Source: Hirudinaria manillensis (lineage: Eukaryota; Annelida; Clitellata; Hirudinida; Hirudinidae). Taken from it: a stretch of 64,000 nucleotides of DNA. A program made the position numbers and the translations under genes. Position 1 is the first letter of the stretch. Every line of letters begins with the position of its first letter. Shown here in pieces: positions 10,475-22,400 of the stretch. The stretch is from positions 4,172,142-4,236,141 of the forward strand of contig CM067532.1 in assembly GCA_034509925.1 (NCBI GenBank), in the 5' to 3' direction. The notes under the pieces are model-generated. The model ran no database searches and was not told the origin of the DNA. It saw nothing but the letters and a program-made list of their open reading frames with translations.

Positions 10475-11832
10475 TACAGTTTTAGGTATGGCGTGGGATT
10501 AACAAGCGAATGATAACATTTAAGAAATACGACGAGGAACTGCGAAAGTGGCTTACCCGACACGATCCGTCGAAAGTGACTGTTCGGCACCTTCCATCTA
10601 TAAACCCAGCCCGCATGAATCCGTTCAAATTTTGAAGCCGTAGAAAATTTTAATATTCAAGCTAAACTTATATGGTCTGACGTGACTAATTCACGTTTAA
10701 TAGAATTATTAAATTTTATTATTACAATGCCAAACGACAGTGCATCTATTGTTTATAGAGCTAAATTGGTTCTCTGTGTGCTATAGATGTATTCTGCATT
10801 ACTGAGACTTCTCTCGCTGGCACAGTTTGTTGCCAGGATTTCAAATATTTACCGCGCCATTTGAGAGAGCAATGGTATTTCTGACTTTTGTGATTTCACC
10901 CACAATAGTAGAAAATCAAGATTGTCAAGGCCAGCCAATTCCACATAGGTATGTATTTGTCGACATTATCCTCCTCATGCATGTTTACTTCTGAACTTTT
11001 GTCAGCCATGTCCATACCAAATAACTTCAATTATATGAAAGGGCACTGATTTGTGGGATTTGAAGGTATTTGAATTGGAAGTTTAGAACCTGTGAAATAT
11101 ACAAAATAGAATTTTGGGGTTAAAACTCTGGGGGACATCCTATTGAGTTCCTGATAACTCGCTAAATGTCCGGCATTGCTTAATTTTTTATATTTTATTG
11201 GGGACATCCTGTAAAACTGAAAATGATTTGAATGCTTAGAAATGGTAAAATATGAAAAATTCGTACTGAGAACATGATGGTCTATCGAAGCACGCTTTGA
11301 AATGTTGAATGTAAGCCCGACCCGCTCATTTGTCTGAAGTCAACTGGCCCTTCTAAACCCGGCCCGCGCAGCTCTCTAGTTGACAACCATTATCCATCGT
11401 CACCACATGATATGGGGTCAAAGCGACACAGAGACGAGCCTTAGAGAAGATAAAATTCAAATGATATGTTTTCTATCAATAAAGAAATCAAGGCATTATA
11501 TTATACATTTATAATTTCATTGAAATATAATTTCTGCTTTTACAGCATTTAAAAAATAAAATGACAATACAAAACTCCATTGATTGCCGTCACTTTTTTT
11601 TTATGGCTTTTAATCATTCATGACTCTGCGTTATATGCAGATAAAACGTTATAGAGATTAAAAACTATCAAAATTTACAAATTTATTATCATTTTGATTA
11701 ATTATTTTACGCTTTTATTGCCAGGACAAAATTAAACTAACAAGCGGTTTTTTATATTGCAAATGTTTATATTGGGATTTTGTTTTGTTCATGTGGCTGG
11801 CTTGGATCTATGTATTTGGATAATTTGTAAAA
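10475..11832. other. Gene-free stretch upstream of U2SURP
   Basis: No convincing coding frame, RNA gene or terminal repeat. The higher-GC part up to about 11420 looks like decayed transposon DNA; from 11450 it becomes very AT-rich and must include the U2SURP 5' flank, but no promoter motif stands out. Confidence 0.4.
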
Positions 11833-14800
11833 ATGTCGGATAAACAGTTGCCGTGGGGACTCAAGTCCATGACTCCTGGTTCAGTAAAAGTGCGTTTTAA
11901 CAATTATCTAGTAATTAAATTAAGAAACATCGCCTAAAGCAGGATTAATATTTCGCTTTTTTTATTAAATCATTGGATGTCATTTCGCTCATTCAAACAA
12001 ATTTTTAAATAATATTACTATACATGCAGAATATACCGGAAAATAAGCTGAAAGCGTTTAACATTGGGAGTATGAATCTTGTGAAAGGATCTACTAGAAA
12101 AGAATTGGAAGATATGAAAAAGAAGGTAAGATTTACATTATAAATATATAAATTGTACGCTCAGAAAAGTTTGGTGAAGTATAGCGAACATAGGATTGCT
12201 AATTAATATAAAATTTCTGATGTTGACAACATTTCTGATTAGTTTTAGCCACTATGTGTTTGATCAAATTTACCTTTAATTCATTCTTGATATTGAGTCA
12301 TTGGAAACCTCTAAGTGAAACCAACTGATTTTCTTCAACTTACTAGATGTTATATGAATTTTCTTTATTATATTTACTACAAATATTATTTATTTAGAAA
12401 GATCAAGAAGAAGCTGAGGAAGTTTACAAAGAGTTTGTTGAGTCTTTTGAGCATGGTGGTAAAGGAATCAATAAAATGTGGATTAAAGGTGGAATCGCTA
12501 ATGCTGATAAAGGGGAAGACAAGGTAACTGGAAGCAAGATATATAAGCCTGTTAGTAAACTTCTAGAGAGAAAAGCACCCTCAGAGTCAAAACCAAAAGA
12601 TATGGAAAAACCATCTTTGAAGAAAAAAAGCATAGTTTCTTCAGAAAAGAAGAAAACCAATCTAGAATTATTCAAAGAGGAATTAAAAGTCATACAAGAG
12701 GAAAGACAAGAGAGAAGGAAAGTGAGGCAAGATCTTGGTTTAATATCGTCAGATCCTGTTAGCTCAAAAGGAAAAAGCAGGTTTGAAGAGGAACCAATTG
12801 CAGCAGGAATCAGTATGGGTATTTTGCCAACGGCTGAAGAAATCAGAATGGGTAGCTTCACTTATGAAAATGACACTCAAACCACTAATCTGTATCTTGG
12901 AAATATAAATCCAAAGATGACAGAAATGCAGATATGTGAAATCTTTGGAAAGTACGGTCCATTAGCAAGTGTGAAAATTATGTGGCCCAGAACGGAAGAG
13001 GAGAAAGCTAGAGGGCGTAATTGTGGATTTGTTGCTTTTATGAACAGAAAGGATGGAGAAAGGGCACTAGCTAACTTACAGGGGAAAGATGTGATGGATT
13101 TTGAAATGAAATTAGGCTGGGGGAAAGCTGTGCCAATTCCACCACACCCCATTTACATACCTCCGGCTCTTTCCGAACTCACACTTCCGCCACCTCCATC
13201 AGGCCAACCATTTAATGCTCAACTCATCAAACCTTCCCAAAATGGTGAATTATCATGTAATGATAATGATCTGACAAATTATGTTGTGAAAGTTGTCATT
13301 CCAACTGAAAAGACTTTGTTAAGTGTCATACATCGAATGATAGAATTTGTTGTTAGAGAGGGACCCATGTTTGAAGCAATGATTATGAATAGAGAACTCC
13401 AAAATCCACTCTTCAGATTTCTGTTTGAAAACCAAAGTCCTGCCCATGTTTATTACAGATGGAAGTTGTACTCAATCCTTCAAGGTGATTCACCATTTTC
13501 ATGGAGGACTGATGAATTTTATATGTTCAAAGGAGGTTCATTGTGGAGGCCTCCTCCAATGAATCCTTTTTCTCATGGCATGCCAGAAGAATTAGTAGTG
13601 GATAATAATCAGAAATCTCAGGTTCAAATATCTCCAGAAGAAACCGTAAAAAAGTGTACACTCACTGACAGCCAAAGAGATAAATTAGAGAATTTACTGA
13701 GAGACTTAACTCCAGAAAGAAGTAAGATTGCAGATTGCATGATTTGGTGTTTGGATCATGCTGAGAATGCTGAAGAAATTGTTGAGTGCATTGCTGAGTC
13801 ACTGAGTATAATTGAAACTCCCATGCCGAAAAAGATTGCCAGACTTTTCTTGGTGTCAGACTTGCTGCACAACAGCAGTGCTAGAATACCACATGCATCA
13901 TTCTTCAGGAGAAACTTTGAAGGCAAATTACAAGAAGTCTTTAAAAATCTTCATGATGCTCATGATAAAATAGATGCCCGTCTGAAAGCTGAACAGTTCA
14001 AACATAAAGTAATGTCATGCTTTAGAGCATGGGAAGATTGGGCAGTGTATCCTAATGATTTCCTCATAAACCTCCAAAATATATTTTTGGGTCTTGTTCT
14101 GCCAAAAGGGAACAAATTAAACTTGTTTCAGGATGAAGATGATGATAATGATGTTGATGGGATCCCTCTGGAAGAGCTTGATGGTGTTCCACTTGAAAGC
14201 AAAGTGCAAGCAGAAGATAGTGGAAGTGATTTTGATACCAGTGAATTTGCGAAGTCTATTGTCCCTTATGGTGATGAAGAAGAGGCAAGTTCTAGCAAAG
14301 TCAGTAAGCCAACATTCATTCCCTCAAAATGGGAGACAGTTGATGAGTCTGAGCTTGAATCACAAGCAATGACTGTTTCTAAATGGGAACTTTTGGATCA
14401 AAAGAAAGCCGAAAGTTTAAAAGAAAATGAGATCTTTGATGAAGATGAAATAGATGGGAGACCAGTTGATGAAGTTATGGATGTCAAACATGATTTGTCT
14501 GCTGGTTGCGAACTGCCAAAACATTTAAAAAGCTTCATGTCTGAACATGTGGATGAAAGTTCTTTTTCTCATGTTGATGATGCATCAAAGAACCAACAAG
14601 AAATCAATGAATCCAAGAGAGCAAAGTTAAGAGAAATTGAATTGAAGGTTATGAAATTTCAAGATGAATTAGAAGGTTCTAGGAGTAGAAAGGCAAGTTC
14701 CTCAGTGACAGAGCAGGTCAATGAATATAGACAAAAATTGCTCAGAGAAATGGAGCTCTATGATGAAGATTGGGTTGAAAAAGCAGAAAGGGATATGAAT

Positions 14801-15654
14801 TCTCATGATACAGTTGACAAGAAGAAAGAATCTGACCAAAAAACAAGGAAGTCTAGAGATGATGGAAAGGATTTCAAAAATGACAAGCACACTAAGGTAT
14901 GCTAAAAAAAATAGTCTGGATGTATCAGTACATCATTTATTGTATCGGATCTTTTTAATAAGGGTTCTTAGGTTTTCTAAATTTAAATGGTTTTCAACAG
15001 GATCATAACAAATCAACTTCATCATCTCCTCAAGGACAGGAAGATTTACAAAAAAAGAAACACAAAAGAAGGTCTCCAAGGAGGTAATGTATATGTATAA
15101 ATGTTATTTATTTGTATTAGTCTATCATATTGGTGTTACAATACGTGAGGCATTTTGTTGAGGCTTGAGTTCACTTTCTAACCATTCACAAGAAATTATT
15201 TAAGATAATTAATTATCTGGCATCTTATGACTTTCCCCTGCTGCTGCAACCCATTGAATTCATCTATATTGTTATTATTTAGATAATTTTAGGTAATAAT
15301 ATGATAACAATAGATGGTTTTAGCCAACAGGATAACCATCAAAATTATAATAATTTTATGCCTGCACCTTCATAAACTTGCAAAATGCCTGAAAGTCACA
15401 AACAAATTAAGCAAAGTGATTATAAACCTCCAACAGATTCAAATTTGTAGTGAAATTTCAAATGACATTAGAAATATTCTATCCAATGCTTTGGCTACCA
15501 GTGAAGTGCAATAATTGTAATTTGAATGAATTTTTGTCTTACAACGTATTCAACATTTGTATTCAGATCCCATTCAAGAACTCCGAAGAGAAGAAGGTCA
15601 AGATCGGAATCGAGATCACCGAGCAGACATAAATCTAAGAAGAATCGACACTAA
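11833..15654 (+). CDS. U2SURP: U2 snRNP-associated SURP motif protein (SR140)
   Basis: Nuclear pre-mRNA splicing factor of the 17S U2 snRNP. Exons 11833-11889, 12030-12125, 12398-14896, 15001-15083 and 15567-15654 give 940 codons plus stop; all borders are GT-AG. Domains in order: NKLKAFNIG near residue 25; a SNLELF-type basic coiled segment; an RRM at about 214-290 starting TNLYLGNINPKM with NCGFVAFM as RNP1; a GKAVPIPPHPIYIPP linker; a SURP motif at about 357-415 (FVVREGPMFEAMIM, HVYYRWKLYSILQGD); a CID/RPR domain at about 476-623 (PKKIARLFLVSDLLHNS, CFRAWEDWA); acidic DGIPLEELDGVPL repeats; SKWE motifs; a cwf21-type helix (KRAKLREIELKVMKFQDELE); and a short Arg/Ser tail. Human U2SURP is 1029 aa; the difference is mainly a shorter N-terminus and RS tail. 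The family assignment is very secure. Confidence 0.96.
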
Positions 15655-15680
15655 ATGAAATGAGGACAACTTTTTCTCGT

Positions 15681-15686
15681 AATAAA
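15681..15686 (+). terminator. Polyadenylation signal of U2SURP
   Basis: A canonical aataaa lies 27 bases after the U2SURP stop codon, in a T-rich context suited to cleavage shortly downstream. Confidence 0.5.
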
Positions 15687-16334
15687 TATTTATTTCAGAA
15701 GAATTATTGGAATCATGTTCTGGTAAAGGGTCTGAAAAGACCTGGTTTTTGTCGATTATTGTGGGTTGCCTGCTGGCAGATGTGCATTGAGGTAGCTCTT
15801 ATTTTTTAAGTTTTAAAATTTTCAGATTAGTTTTAAATTCTGTCAAACATGAGCAGAATTAAACAATGTTTGAAGATCATCCAGTAAAGTTGCATCTTCT
15901 CAAGAATATCAAATTCGACGAGACGGTTGCAACTCTTAAATGCTTAATATTCTTCGTTCAATAAAAACAAAACGTTTCGATGCGATCACAAGCGCAAAAG
16001 GTGCGAATTAGGTTTTGGTGCATTTAAGTAGTTGGTTTATATAGTTCTCTCCAATAAATGTGAGGTGGTTGGATCAGAACTCATGAATTCTCGGCAGTGG
16101 GGTGCCAAGGGGTGGTTCAGCCTCGGGCGACATTTTGAAGTGTAAAAATAAAAAAAAACCTTTAAATTTCTTCCGAGCTTTTAAAATTGCGATTTGGTGA
16201 CGTGGGCGCCACGGTTCAACCACTTTATATAAACGTAAAATGGCAAAAGTTTTCGACTAACAACAACAACCTAAAATTGGTCCAACGAATTAGATATTTT
16301 AACGGCTTTCCGGATTTTTGAAGATCAAATGATC

Positions 16335-16420
16335 AGGGATAGGGGGAATCGAACGCCCGCCCCGGTGGCAGATCACTGGTTCTCGGGCACCGTAACTAGG
16401 TGTATCCGCGGCCACTTAAT
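16335..16420 (-). repeat. tRNA-derived SINE head
   Basis: On the minus strand from 16420 there is an A-box-like tggccgcgga, and about 50 bases later a B-box-like gttcgattcc, the internal RNA polymerase III promoter spacing of tRNA genes. Acceptor and T stems do not pair well and no clean cloverleaf folds, so a SINE head is more likely than a functional tRNA. The AT-rich body presumably extends toward 16150. Confidence 0.5.
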
Positions 16421-17905
16421 TGTGACTGATATTTGTCAACAGATTTTAAAATTTTTTTACTTCTATTAATTCTAACACATTAAGTTTTATTTCGATAAAT
16501 GTTAAAAAAAGCCCCATATCAATCCACACATTACATCAAATATTAAAGAATAGCAATTATCGCCATCAACGAAAATTTCGGATAATTAATATCATGTAAT
16601 TTATTATTGTTTTTGCCCATTCTTAGATTTTTTTTGAATATTTTCGTCTCGTTATCACCTCAGAATGTTTTAATGGATATGCGGACCTGAGATGGTAACT
16701 CAAAGGACTTGTTGAGGCTTTTAATTCATCTTTAGGTTTTCAGAACAGATGTTGCACTTAACCATATTATATTTATAATTACTTATTATAACCATTATTC
16801 ATATATTAAAGCCATAATATTTCGTCATGTTTTGGCAAAATAATGCCACATAACTTTGCTTTTCCAAGAATTGGAACAAACAAAATACGCGATTGCTTCT
16901 GAAGCTCAGATTCGGCCATTCTTTGGTTCATTTTAAGTCCTTGAAAACTGTTTTTAACTGATTCATGATTAACAAAAGAGATTTACCTCGAACTTTTTTC
17001 TAAAAAGTAAAGAAATATTTTGACATGTTCAAAATGATTAATAAATTTAATTTATTATCTTTTTAGTCACAATTTTATATAAATAAAAAAAATATATGTC
17101 TTGGGCGAAATAATTACGAAATTAAGTTAAATTGGCTTCAGCAGCTTAATATCTGACATTTCTCGAAATTATGCAAAATTATCCGAAACTTTTCGATTAG
17201 AGATTTAAATTTTCTCCGACTTTCTTCGATTAAATATTTTTTAGGACCCGAAAGTTCAAACGCAGATCATTAATTAATTAACCAATTGGTGAGATATCTT
17301 TCAACAGAATAACAAAATAAGGTGCTCAATTTAACATATTTTTGAGGCAGTTTTCAGGAGTAATTGAATTGAGTTAACGTTGTATTAACTGCTAAATTTA
17401 TGAGCTTTATTAATATACTTCTTGGATAATTCATGGAAGCAATTTTCCTTTGTAGTTTCATAGGTTTTAATTTTAGCAACAACAAATAATTTATGATTCC
17501 TTTATTACTGTACAAGTCCAAATAAATTATAATTTTTGCGTGCTTTTTAATGTGTAAATTGTAACTTAATTAATCATATAATCACACTTATTTATGATAA
17601 TTAATAAGTTTAAACTTTGGTTCATCTCAACGTGGTACAAGAAATTGTTTGGTGGAAGTGAAACTTTTAATTATGTGAAAAGTGAAAAATTGTGTCCAAG
17701 TTACAAGAAAAGAAGAAAGTCAGATTCAAAGAATTCGTCTTTGGCTGTAATTCTTCCGAATTTGTAAGGAAAATCTGAACTCTACAAACGAAAGAAACGG
17801 TTTATTAATTTCGAATTTCAATGCGTGCAAATCAAATGTAAACAATAATGTCATTTAATTATATAATTTAGCACGAAATATAAGTGGGAACAAATTGACT
17901 AACTT
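16421..17905. other. AT-rich gene-free stretch
   Basis: Long AT-rich sequence with no frame above noise, no inverted repeat and no RNA gene that I can see. Confidence 0.4.
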
Positions 17906-17929
17906 TTGAGCGATTTAGTATTTTATTTT

Positions 17930-18110
17930 AGCGATTTCATTAAAGATCTGATCTCTTCGTCTCGAATTCTCAGACTGTCTCAAGATGCTACCGCTAGGAA
18001 AGTGTTCATGAACTACGATTTGACGCCCAGAGTAGTCGAAGCAGGTTATCAGAAAAGATGTGAAAAAAGACTATGGGCTGTCCAAAGTGGTCCATCAAGG
18101 GCGGCCTCGG
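17930..18110 (+). pseudogene. Possible non-LTR retrotransposon ORF1-type fragment
   Basis: The plus strand reads ARKVFMNYDLTPRVVEAGYQ, which resembles the (K/R)VF...DLTP.(E/V).... motif found near the end of ORF1-type or related proteins in many CR1/L1-like elements. It is followed by a switch to minus-strand LTR-element sequence at about 18126. Short and uncertain. Confidence 0.35.
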
Positions 18111-18125
18111 CTCCGATTCAAACCA

Positions 18126-18823
18126 TCACCGAGCCCCTTCGAAAATGAACCAGCCTTTTCCCGAAGCTTCTGCTATCTTCTCTCGCAGATAACTCCAAAG
18201 CTCTTCTTGAGGGGGTGGAACTTTGCTCGTCCACTTGCTGTCTCTCAATACAACACTGCCATCTACGTAGGCACGTTCTTGGCCAGTGTGACCACTGTAG
18301 CGACCCTCTGCCTCCCGAGGTGATGGGTCCCGGACTTCTTTGCTAAGGAAGTCTCGAGAATCCCCAAATGCTGTCCTATCTTCAGCTACTTCTGAACCAG
18401 CATCGACTGTCTTCACAGTCGCATGTGTTCCTCTTGTCTCCTGAACTAAGCCTATCTCCTCTTCCCTTCAACCTTAGTCAAGGTGTTAGTCACTTCCATT
18501 GGAATGACCTCTACAATGGCCTTGCCCATCGTGGGTTCATCCTGGAGCTCGCTCAATGTCTCGACAGGAGTATCCTTAATCTCTTCTTTCTCCTTCCATG
18601 TATCGCAGCGGACAGAGATAGGTGCCGCCAAGGTCTCTGTGCTGACCTTGCTCATCCCAAGAATTTCTGCAAAGAAAGAGAACAGCTTCTCCCGATCCTT
18701 CCTCTCCATTTCTTCCTGAGCCTTTCTCTGGATTTGTAGCAATCTCTTGCAATCCTCCATTATTTCGAGACGAAGTTCTTCTAATCTTCCCATTATGCCT
18801 TGAGTTCTCAGTCCTTGTCGCCA
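18126..18823 (-). mobile_element. Gypsy-like LTR retrotransposon fragment: primer-binding site and gag start
   Basis: Reading on the minus strand, tggcgacaaggactg (18823-18809) directly follows an AT-rich sequence ending in aacat. A tggcgac stretch beginning the leader is typical of Gypsy/Ty3 elements just after the 5' LTR. A frame with ATG at 18793 opens 16 bases further on and gives a charged coiled-coil protein (LEELRLEIMEDCKRLLQ, then alternating Glu/Lys) that resembles gag N-termini. It is broken at about 18452 and continues in other frames with a PPPQEELWSYLREKI segment near 18190. No protease, RT or integrase is present, so it is a truncated, dead copy. Confidence 0.5.
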
Positions 18824-18889
18824 ATGTTGTATCCTTAATTACTTAATTAATATAATAAGGCATTTGAGATCGAAAATACTCGCTCACAA

Positions 18890-19270
18890 TAACAAACTTT
18901 ACTCAAAATCATCACTTCCTCAGAGCTCCTTCTTGCAGACTGCTCCTGACAGGTTGATGTTATGGAGCAACAAATGGCAATTACAACTAACTCCTGAGAA
19001 ATGCATTCAACTCTCCATAAAGATAGTGAGTGTCAGAGGCAGCGTTTCTTCGTCAACCGAATTATCAAACCCTGGAACCGTTTGACATCATTAACTCCTC
19101 AACATTCTCTCGCTTTAAATCGTGTGTTTCATCTTCAGATCTCACCAACTACCTATCAATTAAGTGAACTTTAAGTTTCGCTCTGTTTTCTGTTGGCAAA
19201 CCTTGTACAAAATTGTGCAAGTGGTCATCGAATGACCCTTCATTTGTTTAGGCAAATAAAGAAAAAATAA
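18890..19270 (+). mobile_element. CR1/L2-like non-LTR retrotransposon 3' end, copy 1
   Basis: Broken plus-strand frames give DRLMLWSNKWQLQLTPEKC (about 18950-19005), the reverse-transcriptase segment around L..W...W.L.....KC, and then FFVNRIIKPWNRL (about 19045-19085) followed by a LNRVFHLQIS tail. These are the last conserved blocks of CR1/L2/Jockey-type ORF2. The aaataaataaataaag repeat near 19264-19281 may be its 3' tail. The same C-terminal block occurs inverted at 31044-31310. Confidence 0.65.
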
Positions 19271-19405
19271 ATAAATAAAGGAAACTTGCTCCTCCCCTTA
19301 CAAATTTGTTTCCCTCCTCCAAGTTTTGACCTCCCCGCCATAAGTATTCTAAATTTAAATATAATATAAATTAAATATACTAAATATATATATTACCTTT
19401 ATCAA

Positions 19406-22400
19406 TTACTTGACGTATCCGCTGATGGAATCGCTTGGAAGCTTTCTCAAAATCTCAGTAACTTTTAAATTTATTTTTGATGTAATTTCTTCCAACTCTT
19501 GCACTCTCTTTTCGAGAAACTGAATTTCGTGATTAGTGCTTTGTCCACTTTTCTTATTAATCTCCTCATCTAGCTGCGTCTGAATAATTTTGATGCATAA
19601 ATAGATTTATTAACTCAATTATAATGCAATAATGTACTAAATATTCATTTCACTATTTTGTGATAATTCGTCTGGAATTTATGAAATGTTTGCAATTCTT
19701 CCATAAATATCGGCTAATAATGTTATTCACACATTTGCTTAGGAATAGTTAATAATGATAAAAATAATAATAGCAATTGTAATTAATTTGAGATGAAGTC
19801 ATCAAGTGTTTGTTATGGACACTTGATTGGGTGAGTTGCAAGTTAATAATTTATGGGCCTCGGTTTATAATTATGTGCATATAATACATTTATTTTATAA
19901 AGTATTTAGACTATGAGGTTTTAATGACTTTTAATGATTATTGCGACATGACCCATAATAACAACAATTACGATCTATAAATTTTACGCTATGGTTAGAC
20001 TGTCATTCGCTTAAAGCACAGAGTAAAGTTGAAAGCATATTGCTCTTTAATTTAACACATTATTTCAGTCTGACAAATGAAATACACTCTCAACCTTTTG
20101 ATGTTCCAAATCTGACTCCATCTTATCTTGTTCATTTTCATCCAAGTTTCGGTTTCCATCGGTGTCGTATTTAGAGAATACCGCTTCTATTTCGGCGTCG
20201 GCATAACCTTTCCTATGAAATAAACTAAAAATGTGTAGAGATTCATTGGGTTAAAACTTCTATAAGGAGTCAACTTTTTCATGTTGTGGCGCCATTCTTC
20301 AAAATCAATGACTCCATCGTTGTTCAAATCGCCTGTTTTCATGGCTGACTGAATGTCAACCAGCTTTTCTTTTTTGATGTTTAATTTATCCAACATTTTT
20401 ATGGCGCCCTGTTAAGAAATCGTTGTCTGAAATTAATGTCCCAATATGAAATTAAATCATGAAAACCAAAAAGCTATGAATCTTGCCTTTTTGAAATATT
20501 CTCCCACTTCAAACTCATTTTTGGCCTCTGCTAAATCTGACTTGACTTCTGAGTATGTATCGTTAATTATGGCTAGAAACATATTCAGAAGGATGAAGAA
20601 GACGAAAAAAACATATGAAACAAAATATATTGGCCCCAGAACACGGTTCGCTTGTTCAAGAGCGGCAAAATCGAAATCTCCAAGAATGAAACGAAATAGC
20701 GTAAAGCTGCAAAATTTAACAAAAACAACAATGAGTTATCAGAAACTGACTACTATTTCAAACTTAATCATTACATGCAGGTTCCAATCGAATTGTAGTC
20801 CGGATCTTGAGCTCCAAACAAAAGATAACCAAGCTGAGCGAATGCCATGAAAAATATGAAAAACATGATCGCAAAACCTCCCAAATCTTTTGAGCATCTG
20901 CTCAGTGTTGACGAGAGTTGAGTCATTGTTTTGTTGAAACTTATGTACTTAAAGATCTGCATGATGCACATAGAACAATTTAATGCATTCAATAGTCAAA
21001 ATTCAGAGGCGTATTCAATGCACTGGCTTTCGGTCAAGATTTTAAAATTAATCGAAGTTGGAGAATAAATTTTGGTAGAAGTAGGCCTTATGGTGGAGAT
21101 CTTTTAATTGCTTTTTACACTTACTTTGATCCAAGAGAAGAATACCATAATAGCAAGAGCAGAATTTGCCAAATCTTGACAGTAACCAAGAAATACAAAA
21201 TTTGGAAAGACGGTGGGATTTTGGAGAAGTTTGTCGAGTGTATTTCCCACGGAAACCGTTCTATAAATGTCAAAGATGCAGCAGCTGAATCCGATTAAAA
21301 TATTGACGACGTCTAAAATATTCCAGAAATTTTTGAAATACGAGAGCTTGTGCAACTTTATCTGAAAAATCAAACTTTTACTTTAAAATTATTAATTCTG
21401 TGCATTACCTTCAATAACATCTGGTCAAGAAGTTTACAGCATTTATATTGCTCTTGGAAAATTGATAAGACCTTGGGTTAAGTGAATATGCACAAACAAT
21501 TAGTTTGAAATCTATCAAATTATTCAAGTAGTTGACAAAACATTATAAAAATGCAAACATGTTTCTTTATTTCAAATGTGCTGAAATTTATTACGGTCGA
21601 TAAGAAGCTACAGTTCTTTTGAAGTATGATTGGCAAACAAAATGCATCCATAAACGATCCAATGATGACTCCACTTCATGAGGGTGACAACCAAAGTCTT
21701 TTTGTAGCAACTGCTCAATGAACAAACAGGAGCCTTCATGATGGTTGAAGTCATGTCAAAGCACAAAGCTGAGACATAATCGGCTACTCCCCATTCCTTC
21801 AAACACTGCTGTTGCCTCTGTTTCACCTGCTCCTGTTGCCATCCTCGGAATACCCAGTGAAAACCAACTACCGTAATTTCTAAACTATAACCAGGAGTTC
21901 ACAAAAAGCGGTGCGGGCTATATGACGGTATGGGTTATGTATGGATTTTGTATGAAATCATGAATAACCAGAACGATTTTTCACTGTCTTTTCGCCGAGA
22001 AGTTATTGAATTTCTCTGCACATGGTATACCTTATTTTTATTGCATTTAATTACCATCAACTAAATTAAAAATTGTTGAATTCAGTTTGGTTAATAATGG
22101 GGGTATTCACTGTTTGCTTGATGGTGTTCTTAGATTATATTTTTCTGTTGTATGAAACTTTGTAACAAGGCACCGAGTCGCCAGTCAACAGCTATACAAC
22201 CTATACTACATCGTTTGCATTCTTAAAATAACTGTGCATTCCACTTTTCATTAATGGGTTCAATTTATAATCCAACAAATCCATCGCTGCTATTCTGAAT
22301 CCTTTTGGATTCCCCAGCTGTCCCCTCGGCACGCCGCTGTATGGAACAAAATATTATGCAAATCAGTTGGCCCTCCGAACACATCGAAAAATCCCACGAT

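Noticed and set aside
12424-12861. 145-codon minus-strand frame opposite U2SURP
   Set aside because: It is a shadow of the conserved plus-strand exon and has no domain of its own.
16335-16420. Functional tRNA gene
   Set aside because: The acceptor and T stems do not pair and no clear anticodon arm folds, so a SINE head is the better reading.
21405-21455. Minus-strand stretch reading KLLDQMLLK before IKLHKL, considered as a PKD2 exon
   Set aside because: EEILE|IKLHKL is continuous in known polycystins, so an inserted exon here would break a conserved segment.
21608-21826. Cys-rich 72-codon minus-strand frame inside PKD2, considered as an extra exon
   Set aside because: The flanking PKD2 exons join directly in frame and match the family without a gap; the frame matches nothing known in polycystins.
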